DNA from: Neocallimastix lanati (nom. inval.)
Taxonomy: Eukaryota; Neocallimastigomycota; Neocallimastigomycetes; Neocallimastigales; Neocallimastigaceae
DNA length: 64,000 nt
Reading direction: 5' to 3'
NCBI GenBank assembly: GCA_016946835.1
Contig: JACVTC010000165.1
Coordinates: forward strand, 117,001 to 181,000
Below are positions 37,501 to 56,672 of the stretch, in pieces. Under the pieces are notes generated by a model. The model did not search any database. It was not told the DNA's origin and worked only from the letters and a program-made list of their open reading frames with translations. Made by a program: the position numbers and the translations under genes. Within the stretch, counting starts at the first letter, position 1. Every line of letters begins with the position of its first letter.

Positions 37501-38935
37501 TTTTGATATTATTAAGAGAGGTAAAAGTGTCATTAAATTTTTTACTGAATGATTCCTGTGTTTTAATCAATTCATTAAGTTTATCTTTAGAAAGATCAGT
37601 ATCGGATAATTCGATTTGATTTTGAATATTATCTACTTCATTTTGATAGTGATTCAATTGTTGAGTTATTAGTTTCAATGAATCTTCGACTTTAGAATAT
37701 TTATCAATCAAGTCATTTTGCATATGGAATTTGAGGTCCATGTCAGCCTTAAGAATTTCCAATTCTTTATTACACTTATTTATTTTTAACTGACTAATAT
37801 TATCTTCTGCAACTTTACCTTTTAAGGTAAGGGCATTATTGTTACTGATTTGGATAACTTTATTATTAATTTCCTCAATAAGTTTGCCTTGTTGAGTAAT
37901 TCGTTCATTCTCTTCTTTAATTGCTTTCTGAGTATCTTCCAATATTTTTTCATTATATTCGAAATTATTGTTTAAGCGATTAATTTGATTATTAGTATTA
38001 TTTTTAATAGATATTAATTGTTTATTCATATTTTCGACTTTATCTTGAGTATTATAAAGTTGACTATCTAGGGATTCAATTTCGTCTCTATTACGTTTAT
38101 TATGTAGCTTTTCATATTTTATAGCATTATTATCAAAGGTTTTGTGTAAGTTTAGTTGCTGGGTTAACATTTCAATTTGTTTTTGTTGTAATAAAAGTTG
38201 CTTTTGTAATTCTTGAAATAAAGAATTATTTGCTAATAAGAATGTAGATCCTGGATTATTAATATTGAAAGAAGAAATAGGTCCTGAGCCTCCATATGGA
38301 TTTTTATATGGTGATTCAAAGGTAGGGTTAACTGGTGGAAGAGAGTCGAAGTATTTCTCAACCTCGCTTAAATCTTCAGATTCTCCCATAGAAATATCTT
38401 CTTCATGAGGTAACAGTAAATAGTTATTTTGAACGATATTATCGGTTGATGGTTGTAGATTATCGTTTTTACTTATTTCTTGAGAAGGGTTTAATTTATT
38501 GTTTTTATGTATAATTGCTGTATTATGTTTTTCTGTTTTTTCAGCATTTTCAGTCACTTTGGTAACCGTGTTTTTGCCCGAATTCTGGCTAGAGTGTACG
38601 GCGGAATTATTAAGTTTAGACTTAGTACCACTAATATCTTCTGATATCACTGATGGTTTCTCCTGTTTGCCATCACCTTCCTTTGGTTGGGTAGCAGAAG
38701 TATTCTTCTTAAAAGAATCTCCTATAATTCCTGAAGCTTCTTGAGTGTTTTTATTTGGATCCTGAATATTATTATTATTTTTCTTGGCCATATTTAAAAT
38801 AAATGTTAAGTTATTTCCTTGATTAGAATCTTTATATATTATGGTGGGATAAGAGTTACGTCTAAAGTGATAAACTCTGGCTCCGTTAGTCGATTCTAGT
38901 AATTCTAAAAGTTCGTCGTTGGAGTAGTACAACAT
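34582..38935 (-). mobile_element. Ty3/Gypsy chromovirus-like element, broken
   Basis: Parts in order on the minus strand. First is a gag-like region rich in Asn/Lys and long coiled coils (about 37.2-38.9 kb). Then come reverse transcriptase ('YLVMPFGLKNAPATFQHF', near 37.1 kb) and RNase H ('FIVETDASNFAVGAILSQ', near 36.6 kb). Integrase follows, with an HHCC-type knuckle ('HHDSVTAGHFG...CETCCKAK') and core blocks 'DFIVELPKSKD', 'IVSDRGTQFTSDFW' and 'HPQTDGQT' (35.4-36.0 kb). A chromodomain ends the element ('RFLVSWKGLDSVEDSWI', near 34.8 kb); in chromoviruses it steers integration to marked chromatin. The long open stretches and good motif conservation suggest a fairly young copy. It is broken, with a few breaks, and no pair of LTRs could be identified. 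It sits against an oppositely oriented fragment of the same superfamily. Confidence 0.9.
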
Positions 38936-39494
38936 GTAATATATCTTGTAAATTTTTTATTTTACTTAAACTTCAATAAAATTCTTATTTTATTTAAGTA
39001 CTATCAGAGCTTTCTCATCAAATACTATGATTTTGCTCTTAAAGAAAATCAGAAAGACGGACGAGGTTTTTTTTGATAGGTTTTGGCAGTAAGCGTTTCA
39101 AGGTAAAAGCGTGTTTATTTCAATCTTTGTTAATTAAACACTAAAATCTATATAATTACACTTGTGTTGTAATATATATTTTTTACTTTATTTATTATAT
39201 TTGTTTATTAAAAAGTGATCAGTTTTTTAAGAATACAAATATTATATAAAGGATTTTATTATGTTTTTTAAAGAAAAATGAAATAAAATTGTTATTATTT
39301 TTATATTATTACTTTTATCCTAAAAAATTTACAAGATGAGGAATAAAATTACATGATTTTTCATCTTATTTATACTTTTACATGTTATTAAAATATCTTA
39401 TTATAAACTATTTTTACTATATATTTTATTTTATATTATATTAAAATATTTAAAATTAAAATTTAATTTATCTAATTTAAATAATTTAAATATA
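38936..39494. other. Intergenic or element leader, no gene seen
   Basis: Moderately complex from 38990 to 39160. The plus strand contains 'actatcagagctttc' at 39001-39015, which resembles the initiator-Met-tRNA primer site of LTR elements (TGGTATCAGAGC). It lies in the orientation opposite to the neighbouring pol. Nothing else is recognised. Confidence 0.35.
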
Positions 39495-39495
39495 A

Positions 39496-40119
39496 CTAAT
39501 CATCTATGTTGATGATATCATCTAAAGATTTGAAGGAATTATTATTTCTTCCGTAGACATTTCGTTGATTGGTTTGTGATTCTTCATAAGTTGGTAAGCC
39601 TCCTAAGCCTCTTCGAATGGCTTCTATTTCATTCTGTAGGATGCTAATTGTTCTATTTAAATTACCAATTTTCATTTCTTGTACACATGATTGTTGAATC
39701 ATTTTCATTTCCAATTTTGTTATATCTTGTTTGATTATGTTAATATCGTGTTCGTAATTGTTTTTAAATGTATTAAATTGTTCAATAGTTGTTTTTGTAT
39801 TTATAACAAAACTATTTCTTTTTAGATTATATTTATAATTTGTAAAGTCTCTGTTTGTTTTGTTAATTCTTTTATGTAATTGATTGATTTCTTTAATCAT
39901 ATTTTGTGTATTGTTTACAATTATAATATCGGCTTCTTCTTCTTCTAAAGGTTCCTTGCCTTTGTTTCTTCTTTTCTTCTTACTATTTAATATTTCCTCG
40001 TTTATCATTCTTTTTGGGTGTTTATCTTTGTTTATTTCTTGAGTTGTTTGATCAAAAATAGGTCTTTGATCATTATTTCGATTTGTTGTGGCAGTAAATT
40101 GTATATATATATAAACCTG
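39496..40119 (-). CDS. Coiled-coil protein of unknown function
   Basis: From the ATG at 40008 the frame gives 170 residues. It has a basic stretch (KKKRRNKGKEP), an acidic run (EEEEAD), then about 100 residues of heptad-like coiled coil (NMIKEINQLHKRINKTN...; QEMKIGNLNRTISILQNEI). A C-terminal tail ends 'LDDIINIDD'. The frame is open upstream to about 40108 (QFTATTNRNNDQRPIFDQ) and is preceded by 'ttatcag', a plausible 3' splice site, so an upstream exon may exist. The long coiled coil resembles the gag-like part of the adjacent Ty3 element in style only. It could be element-derived or a host gene; no family is recognised. Confidence 0.45.
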   Translation of the reverse strand, partial: QVYIYIQFTATTNRNNDQRPIFDQTTQEINKDKHPKRMINEEILNSKKKRRNKGKEPLEEEEADIIIVNNTQNMIKEINQLHKRINKTNRDFTNYKYNLKRNSFVINTKTTIEQFNTFKNNYEHDINIIKQDITKLEMKMIQQSCVQEMKIGNLNRTISILQNEIEAIRRGLGGLPTYEESQTNQRNVYGRNNNSFKSLDDIINIDD

Positions 40120-40794
<675 letters not shown>

Positions 40795-41736
40795 ATGTTA
40801 CAAAGTAACGATGGTCTTATGGAAATTGATAATAACAATGATTCATTACTTGAATTATTAAAAAGTGTAAAGACATTACAAGAGCAAAGAGTTATGATAT
40901 ATAAATCATTTGAAAAGTAAAAATATTTATTTTTATTTTTATTGTTTTTATAGTAGTTTTAAATATAGTTTAACAGTTATATATAAAAATTTATAATATA
41001 TATGTATATAAAATTTAATAAATATATGTACTTATGTTTAAATAGAAAAAAAATATAGTATATTAAAAATGTATTTTTTAAATATTTAATGGTGTAATAA
41101 ATTTAAAGAACTTGTTTAAAGTTTTAATTGCAAGTATAAAATTTTAAAAATAAAAATTATAAAATTAACCTTATATTTATGATAATTATTATTTTTAAAA
41201 TTATAAAGATCATATGAAGCCTATATAACTAAAATATTTTCAGCAAATGATTATCAAATAAGTTGTAACATGGTTACAGAAGGTTTTAAACAAATTATGG
41301 TTGAAATTGATAATATAGCAAAAATAATAGAAGAAGAACATAAAAATAAAGAGGTTGCTTTATTGGTTAAAAAACTTCAAGAATTAGAAAGAGAAAAATT
41401 AAAATCAGTATGAATATTATTATTATTCATTTTTATATTTTTTTTAAATTATAAATTATTTTTTATTTAATTATTTATTAATATTAATATATTTTTGTTA
41501 TTATTAAATAAAAAAATTATTAACAAAAATTAATTATTATGATTTTATGAAATTAAAAATTTGATATGTAATAATAGACAGTAGCTTTTCAAATGAAATC
41601 ATATGAAACTCTTTTTGGTGAGAAGGATTTAACTGATGAAGTTGATGAAGCAAAGAAAAGAATGGACTATTTAATTGAAGAAATAAATGAAGTTAATGTT
41701 GAAATTTCTTCTGAAATTGCTTCATTAATTCTTTAA
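40795..41736 (+). CDS. REX1-B-like DNA-repair-family protein, 3 exons
   Basis: Exons 40795-40916, 41209-41407 and 41578-41736 join in frame to 159 residues; introns are GT-AG. After a short acidic N-terminus come LLELLKSVKTLQEQRVMIY and FEKSYEAYI, then 'NMVTEGFKQIMVEIDNIA'. Next is 'LVKKLQELEREKLKSTVAF' and a final helix 'AKKRMDYLIEEINEVNVEI'. The order 'LQ-E-R--Y...VT--F--I...KLQELE-EKL--T---Q' is that of the small, all-helical REX1-B family. That family is named from a Chlamydomonas excision-repair gene; its biochemical role is poorly known. I assign the family from remembered pattern, not a search. A generic coiled-coil protein is the alternative. The gene looks complete and lies between the 40-kb microsatellite and an LTR element 430 bp downstream. 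Confidence 0.65.
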
Positions 41737-42118
41737 CTATGTCAGTATTTGAAAAATCAATTTTTAAAATTTATTCAGATTTTATAGTATTTTTGTTGTT
41801 AAAAAGAATAAAATTTATATTTAATTAATATTCACTGAAAAGCAAAAAAACAAAAAGAATAAAAACAATTATTTTTAATTAACAATAATATTATTTTAAG
41901 ACATATATCTATAATATTATTTTTTTCATTTATAATTTTAAATGAAAACAAAATTTAAAAAATTTAATAATAATAATATCCTTGGAATAATAACAATATA
42001 TTTTTGATAGAATAAGTTAAAGCAATAATAATAGTATATATATATTAAAAAAGAATATTTCATTTTTTTTAAATTAATGAAACGTATATTTTTTAAATTA
42101 ATTTAGAATTATTAATAA

Positions 42119-42163
<45 letters not shown>
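41737..42163. other. Intergenic, AAT run used as LTR-element target
   Basis: AT-rich 3' flank of the REX1-B-like gene, ending in an (AAT)n tract (42119-42163). The LTR element is inserted in this tract. I see no gene. Confidence 0.5.
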
Positions 42164-42363
42164 TGTTAAAAGTCAATAGTTTGGGTTTTATAATTATGTC
42201 AACTTTATTAATATATTTTATGATAAAGAGCTGCAAATATTAAATTATATTAATTTACATGCTTTTATATTAACATATTGTGGCTCATACATTACATATA
42301 TAACAAATACATTTTAATACATTTAACGTATATTTCATATTTATTTCACATATTCTAACATTC

Positions 42364-42407
42364 CCCCCTCAAACCAAATTATTTTAAAAGAATAATTTTG
42401 GTTTGAA
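42364..42407. other. Hairpin beside the polypurine tract of the LTR element
   Basis: 'caaaccaaattatt' and 'aataattttggtttg' flank a short AT-rich loop, giving a stem of about 14 bp with one bulge. It lies next to the purine tract of the 42-kb LTR element. It may be a structural feature of the element's RNA. Confidence 0.6.
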
Positions 42408-42679
42408 AGTGAATATGTGTTCTATACTATTTCTATATCTATACCAATATTAATATGCTATAATTTAATTTTCATTAATTGTAATTTTATATACTTATTT
42501 ATATATTAGCTTGTTTTATTTTAACAACTATATTATTACCCTATATTAATATGACATTTTTGTGGTTAAACGTCTTAAAACCTTTATATTTTTATTATGG
42601 GTAAAATTATTAATTATTATATTCAAGTTATATTTTTTCGGATTGGTTACTCTTATTTGTACCATCCTATTATTATATT

Positions 42680-42832
42680 TTGGCAACCTCATTGGGACTT
42701 ACGCCTAATTGACAACACATGGTTTACCTCTTTGGTTTTATGTACTCTTGACAACTCATGGTTTAACTCACTGGTTTTTACGTCTATATTTATATTTGAC
42801 AACTCTTATGGATAACCGCTATGGTTTCACGT
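42680..42832. repeat. Short tandem repeats inside the LTR element
   Basis: A 39-48 bp unit starts at 42709, 42748 and 42796 with 'ttgacaac'. It continues with a 'atggttta' block, a 'tggttt' block and a final 'acgtc'-like stretch. A more diverged unit begins near 42679 ('ttggcaacc'). The 72-codon frame across it is not considered a gene. Confidence 0.7.
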
Positions 42833-43462
42833 CATTTTTTTTTTTAATTATTAACTTGATTAGTTGTGAATAAATAGCCTTTAATATTCAAAAGTTGTTT
42901 ATTTACTAATTAATGATTTAATTTATATTCTTTATTAATCTTCATTAAGAGTCTCAAAAATATTTGCATATTAATTTGTCACGTCTCTCATTTATTTTAT
43001 ACGTGTCTTATCTTCTAATTTATTATTTTATTTAGTATATTATTTATTTCAGGGGAATTTTCTTTCATAAAATACTTAATTTTTACGCGTTTTCATATTC
43101 TTGAAATTTTAAGATCATTTTTCTTCAAATTAGATCAATCTTCACTAAAGTTGACATAATGACAACTTTTATCATAAATTCTGGATCCTAGGTATTTTAG
43201 TTGACATTTTTCTAGTCCGGCTAAGGATATAAATATTCCTTTAAAGAGTCGATGAGACTCTTAATCTGTTAAAAGTCAATAGTTTGGGTTTTATAATTAT
43301 GTCAACTTTATTAATATATTTTATGATAAAGAGCTGCAAATATTAAATTATATTAATTTACATGCTTTTATATTAACATATTGTGGCTCATACATTACAT
43401 ATATAACAAATACATTTTAATACATTTAACGTATATTTCATATTTATTTCACATATTCTAAC

Positions 43463-43507
<45 letters not shown>

Positions 43508-43689
43508 TATAACACATTAATAATAAAATGAGAATAGATACAGCAATGGTATCAAGATATTAATAAAAATTATATACGTCATATGATTTATTATCCTTTT
43601 TCATGCTTTTTTTAGTTTTAAATAAATTTAATCAGAAAAAAAAAATTTTTTTTTCAAAATATTATTTTAATATTGAATAATATTAAATT

Positions 43690-45060
43690 ATTTAGAATAA
43701 TAACTTTTAAAAACTATTAACAAGTGTTGTATATTTCAGAGACTAAAAAAAATATAAATATTATATAATATTATATATAAAAACAAAGACCTAAAAATTA
43801 TATATTATTTTTATATTTATGAGAATATTTTTAAAAAATTTAATAACTTTCTAGTACTATGTATTTGTGTGGTATAATATATATATATATATATAAATTA
43901 TATAATATTATATATGAACAAAACCTTGAAAATTATTTATTTCAAGAATTAATAATTTTAAAAAAACTTAATATAAAATCTTTCTGATACTATGTATTTG
44001 AGTGTTATACTTTAAAGATTAATAAATACATATATATATTATATAATATTGTGTATAGAAAACAAATGCTTGAAAATTATTTATTTTAAAGATTTATAAT
44101 TATTATTCATTTTTATGTTTTTTGAGAGAATTGTTCATCTCAAAATTAATATAAATACACATAACAAATCTATTTATAAATTATTAATAAAATTAACAAG
44201 CAATAATAATTAATTAATGATAGTTAATTAATAATAGTATTATTTTTATGAGAGTAATATATAATTATTTAATAAAATAACTTTTTAAATTTTATTAATT
44301 TGGATACTACTCTTTAAAGACTAAATAGATATAAATATTAAATAATATTATATATAGAAAACAAAAGATTGTAAATTTCTTGTCTCGACAATTGATAATT
44401 TTTGTTTAATTTGTAATAATAATAAATAATAATAAATAATAATATTAATATTAAAATAGAAATAGTTCATATTGATGTTCTTAACTTTTCTAATAACAAT
44501 TAAAATATTCATTATACTAAAAGAATAATTTTTAATATCATTTTAATTGTTATTTATCAAGAATAAGAAAATTTAATTAAAATAACATCAATAAATATTG
44601 TTTTAATATCATTATTTAATCATAAAACATTCTAATTATAACAATAACAATAATAATTTACATTTATAATTAATTTCATAGAAATATAATTTTTATTTTA
44701 TATTAGAATTAATCTTAATTTTTTTTTTTTTTTAAAAAAAATATTTCTTTTTTCCAAAATTTATATTTTTTATTAAATAAATAAAATTTATATCTTGATA
44801 AAAGTTATTAATAAATAAAATTTTTATTATGATATCTTTTTTTTTTTTTTTTTTTTATTTTAACATTAAATATTATTTTTATTTTTATGAAATTAGTATA
44901 AAGTTATTTAATAAAATAACTTTTAAATATTATTAATTTGAATTTTATACTTTAAAGAATAGATATAAATATTAAATAATATTATATATAGAAAATAAAA
45001 GATTGTAAATTGTTTCAAAGATTGATAATCTTTATTTAATTTTTAATAACTTTTTTTTTT
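43690..45060. repeat. Degenerate repeat family, at least five units
   Basis: Units near 43707, 43860, 43985, 44285 and 44920 share the same series of blocks. They run 'tactttaaagactaa', 'atataaatatt', 'aataatattatatata', 'gaaaacaaaagattg' and 'aaattatttatttcaaagat', followed by 'ttgataat'. Spacing is roughly 125-150 bp for the first three, with longer gaps and T/A tracts between the last ones. No protein or terminal repeat is seen. It looks like an ageing satellite-like cluster next to the LTR element. Confidence 0.65.
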
Positions 45061-45898
45061 TTTTTTTTTTTTTAAAGTTAAAAAAATGTTTATTTTCTAT
45101 TTTAGTTAAATTATATTTTTTTTTGTTGAACTAATCTTATTTTTAAGAATATATTTAAAATTTTAATCCTTATTTATATCTAATTTGTTATTGATTTATA
45201 TTCATAATAAAACTGGATAGTAGTAATGAATATTACTTTATTAAAATTTAAAGTAGTTATTTATAACTTCTGTATTTAAAGTTTGTCACAAATTTATTCC
45301 TTCTCATACCTCTTATATTTCTATTTCTCATATATTAAAATAAGGTAAAACTTATTGATTATATTTAACATAAATTATTTGGTAAAAAGAGTTTTAAATA
45401 ATTTAAATAATTTAATATTTATATATATTATTCTATTAATTATATAAATAAGCTTACAAACGTTTTATTCAGAATAATAACATAAATTAAAAATTTAAGG
45501 ATATAAGGGATTTAATTTTTAGTTAACTTTATTTTTTATTACTTATCATATTATAATATATTAATAAGAATAAAATAGAATAAAAATATATAATTGAAGA
45601 GTAAATACTTATTATACTAATAAATAATTAAAGTTATAAATAATAAATAATAACAATAAATAATAATATATAATAATAAATAATAAATAATAATAATAAT
45701 AAATAATAATAATAATAAATAATAATAATAATAAATAATAATAATAATAATAAATAATAATAATATCAAAATAGAAATTACTTAAAAATAATATAGACTT
45801 TGTTTTTACTTTATTAATAACATTTAAAATATTTATTGGACTAATAATTGGTATTTATAATTAATTTCATTGAAATACAGATTTTAGAAAAAAGAAAT
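45061..45898. other. Intergenic AT-rich DNA
   Basis: Unique-looking AT-rich sequence to 45600, then an AAT/AATA array at 45640-45760. I see no gene. Confidence 0.45.
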
Positions 45899-46042
45899 AT
45901 AAAAAAAAAAAAAGTTTTAGTAGATTAAAAAAAAAAAAAGTATTAGTAGATTAAAAAAAAAAAGTTCTAGTAGATTAAAAAAAAAAAAGTTTTAGTAAAT
46001 TAAAAAAAAAAAAAAAGTTTTAGCAGATTAAAAAAAAAAAAA
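45899..46042. repeat. Minisatellite, five units of about 25-28 bp
   Basis: The unit is a run of 11-14 A followed by 'gttttagtagatt'. It occurs five times with minor changes (gtattagtagatt, gttctagtagatt, gttttagtaaatt, gttttagcagatt). Unit length varies with the A-run. Confidence 0.9.
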
Positions 46043-46228
46043 TAAAATCAATTTAGATTAATATTAATCATATAAAATAAAATTTTGATATAATTTTTAT
46101 TGTTAAAGAAATAAAAATTTATTAATAAATAAAATTTTTTACTATGATATTACAATTAAAATTAGTATTAATCTTAATTATAATTATATTAGATATTATC
46201 ACCTTTTTTCTTATTCTTTTCTTCTTCT

Positions 46229-46279
<51 letters not shown>

Positions 46280-47177
46280 TAAATATTAACATTAATAAAT
46301 ACAATTTTTATTTGACATTTCAAATGTATATAAAAGCTATTTTAAATATTATAACATATTATAATATATTTATTTAATTTATTTAATAATAATAATAATA
46401 ATAATAATAAAAATACAATTATTTAGAAAGTTACAAATAGAATAATCTATTATTTGCTATTTATTTTATTATTATTATTTACATATTTCAAGTCAAATAT
46501 TTATTGAATTTTTGATTATATTATTAACAAAGTAATAATACCATAATAACCACTTTACTTTAAGGAATTTTAAGTATTAATATACCGAATAGTATAAAAT
46601 AAAATATTATTTATCTATAAGTCTTTATTTAGTCTCTAATCATTTATAAATATTGTATAATTGGTAATATTTCATATAATATCAATATTTATAGTGTTAA
46701 TGACTATATTTGAAAAATTTTTTATAATATTCTCTTATTATATTAATAATTATTATATATTTTTTATAATCTTTTTTACATGTAATAGAATTTTTAATAT
46801 ATTTTATAATTGGAAATATTATTCTTTGTTTTGGGGATATATTTAAAATTGTGAATAAAAGATATTATACATATCATTTTATTAATTAATTTTATTTAAT
46901 TTATATATAATAAATTAAAGAAGAAAAACAATAGCAACAGCAAAAAAAATAAAAAAAAAAAAAAAAAAAAATAATAAATATAAGGAGTGTGGATGATAAA
47001 TAAATATTTATGTATATAAATGTGAAAAATTAGAATAGAAAGTAGAAAGTTATCTATATCTATATTAATAAAGGAGGTGAATAAAACTTATGGGATAATT
47101 TAAAAAATCAAGAGAAAGAAATAAATAGTCTATTAATATAAAACAATTAACAATTAATAACATATATATATATATTT

Positions 47178-47222
<45 letters not shown>

Positions 47223-47788
47223 TATTATTTAATTATATCATATAACGATCAAAAACAAACAAACAAACGAACGAAACAAAAAAAAAAAAAAAAAAAAAGA
47301 ACTACAAATATATACATATATACATATAGATATATAAAAAAATATCATATTTAATAATTGTTTATAAATATTTGTACTTGAACTATAATATATCTATATA
47401 TACATATATATATACACAAAGAAGAATATATATACATAAATATATATATATATATATATTTTAAAAAAATATTGTAATATATATATTTAATTATATTCTA
47501 TGAGGTTTTTATTTTTTTTTTAAATAAATTATATAAATATTATTTATTGATATTATCCCTATAAAACTATTTGAAAATCATTGTGTTGAGAAAAGCTAAT
47601 AAAAAGAGCTATTAGAATCATATAGAGAAAAAAAATAATAATAAAAGAGCAATTAAAAACTTTCAAAAATAAAAAAAAAGAAAAAAAGAAAAAAAAGAAA
47701 TACATATTTTACATACATACACATATAATATATATAAATTTATATTTATATATAAATCATAATTTAAATAACATTATTATATTTGTAT
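46043..47788. other. Intergenic and 5' flank of the Asn-rich gene
   Basis: T tracts at 46234-46276 and 47180-47216, an AAT run at 46386-46409 and a purine-rich stretch at 46920-47110. Pyrimidine and TA/CA-rich DNA at 47260-47460 and a purine-rich leader at 47600-47720 probably form the promoter and 5' UTR of the next gene. Open frames here are low-complexity and not supported. Confidence 0.4.
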
Positions 47789-54037
<6,249 letters not shown>

Positions 54038-54118
54038 ATAATAATAAAATAATAGCAAAATTTTAAAATAAATACATATTAAATAATTTAAATACATATT
54101 AAAATAAAAAATAAAAAA

Positions 54119-54169
<51 letters not shown>

Positions 54170-54317
54170 ATTAAAAAAAAAATAATAATGAATAAATCAA
54201 TTTTACCAAAAAATATTATTAAAAAGAAATTTAATAATATGAATTATAGTAAAATGATGTTCATTTTAATGGAGTATTTTCATACTTAATTAAAAGTATA
54301 AATAATTAATAATAATG

Positions 54318-54367
<50 letters not shown>

Positions 54368-56100
54368 TAAATAATATTAATAAACAAATAAACAAATAAA
54401 CAAATAAATTATGTTTGCCTTTTTTTTTCACTTTTCTAAAATAATAATTAACAATACTATATTTGTATTAATGTCACAAATATTAAAATACAATTAATTC
54501 ATAAACTTTATATTATTAATAATATTTTATATTAATACTTTTAATATGTAATTGTTATAATTTTAGTAATTACAATAAATAATTAAATAATTAAATAAGT
54601 ATTTTACTTTAATAAATAATTTATTTATTTAATTATTTGTTATTTATATTAAATTATTTAATTATTTATTATATATTTAAACATTTAAATATAAAATATT
54701 TTCATAAGCAGTTCATAATTAAAAAGGTTGAATAATTAATACCAATTTATTCATAATAAATAAAATTAAAAATCGAGTAATTATATATGAATAAAAAATA
54801 ATTTAAAACAAATGATTTATTTTTTAAACATTAAAAAATAATATAATTACTAATAAATCACCTTATAATTAAAAAATAAATAAATAAATAAACTAAATAA
54901 TTAAAACTAATAAAAATATAAAATAATAAAAAAATTTTAAATTTTATAAAAAATTATAAAATAAAATATTTATTTAAAAGTTTTTAAATCATATATACAA
55001 TTAAATATATTTATTAAAATATTTAATTAAAACATTATATTATAAATGGAAGATAATATAAATATTGATAAGTGAAACTAATCGAAAATAACCAAATTAT
55101 TATTAATAAAAAATATAAATTTAATTTTCATCTATAAAAAAAAGATTATTTTAAAGTATATTGATGTACTTAATATAAAACTTTTAATGTTGATTTTTTT
55201 AAAATATAGAATTATTGATATTTGTTTTTAATAAATATTTTATTATTTTATTTATTGTTTTCCTTATAATAATAAATCTTAACTTTTAATCAAAAACAAG
55301 GTGTTATGTATTTATATAAATAACAAAAAATAAAATTAAAACTGAGATGCTAATCATAATAATAATTTTTATTTGGATAAGACCAGCTAGAAAAGCCAAA
55401 GAAATTTAATTTGGTTATCGAAAAAATTTTTATAAAAAGGAAACAAATAAAAATTATATTACAATATAATATAATATAATATATTAAAATATATTACTAT
55501 TAAAAAACTTTATTACTCTAAAAAATATGAAATTTATTAAATATTCAAAAAAGAAATAATGTAAATAAAAAAGTGAACTTTTAAATTAGAGAGAAAAGTT
55601 ACAAAGACTAATTAATTAATTAATAAATAAAAGTTTTATTTTTTTAATAAAATATACTTTAAATTATTTTTATTTTATTTTTAATGTATTAATAAAAATA
55701 AAATAAATAAAAAGTTTTAAATATTTATTTTGTATTTTTTATAATTTGATTTTTGTGTTATTTATTTGTTATTTATTAAAAAAAATAATAATAATCAAAT
55801 ATTATTTATTTTTTTATTCTTAAAAAATCGTTAAAATAATTCTCTTTTAAAAGAATTAAAGGCAACTTTAGAATACATATATTTATAAATTTAAATTAAT
55901 ATAAATTTTTGTATCATTTATTTTTATTTTTATTTTTATTTTTATTTTAAATTATTTTCATTAAAAAGAGTGAAAAAAAAAAAAATTTTTTTTTCATAAA
56001 GTAATTATTATATCTAATTTATATATTATTACTTTAATATTAAATAATATTGTTAATAATTATTTTTATAAAAATTTCTATTTGATAATATTTATTTTAC

Positions 56101-56147
<47 letters not shown>

Positions 56148-56413
56148 TTTTAATTTATTTATTTATTTATTTATTTTTTATTTTTATTTTATTGATCTAT
56201 TTATCTTATTTGATTTATTATACTAAAGTACATTTTACTATTATTAAATTTTATTAAAACAAATTTGTATTTAGTTATATATAATACATTTACTTATTTA
56301 TTAAAAAAGTCAAAGAAATTGTTCTTCTAGCTCAATAATACATGTTTTTTTTTTTTTTTTTTTGTTTTGATTTATTTTATTATAATCCATTTCTAATTTT
56401 ATAATTTATTTAA

Positions 56414-56445
<32 letters not shown>

Positions 56446-56641
56446 TTTTTATTTTATTTTATTTATTTATTTATTTTTTTTATCTTATGAATAATTTATA
56501 AATAAAAAAAAAAAAAAAAAAAAATAAAATAAAATAAAAAAAATTTAAAAAATAATTTAGAGTTCTGATTTAATATAATAAAATTAGTAAATAAAAATAT
56601 TACATATATTTGAAAAGGATAAATATATATATTATTATTAT

Positions 56642-56672
<31 letters not shown>

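Larger units (their letters stand above)
42164..43463 (-). mobile_element. Compact non-autonomous LTR retrotransposon, identical LTRs
   Basis: Two 197-bp LTRs, 42164-42360 and 43267-43463, appear identical base for base and have TG...CA ends. The internal region is only 906 bp and has no gag or pol. Read on the minus strand, a purine tract 'gaggggggaa' directly precedes the LTR that starts 'tgttagaatatgtg'. This is a 3' end typical of Ty1/Copia-type elements, so the element probably points to the minus strand. It sits in an (AAT)n tract, so target duplications cannot be read. It looks whole as a TRIM-like, non-autonomous element, and LTR identity implies a very recent insertion. A related, old solo LTR lies at 1841-2028. 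Confidence 0.9.

Noticed and set aside
42597-42815. A small gene inside the compact LTR element
   Set aside because: The 72-codon frame crosses short tandem repeats, lies against the probable element orientation and has no family signature.
46661-46846. A 61-residue hydrophobic protein
   Set aside because: Only Ile/Phe/Tyr/Asn-rich codons as expected from AT-rich DNA; no neighbouring exons or conserved motif.
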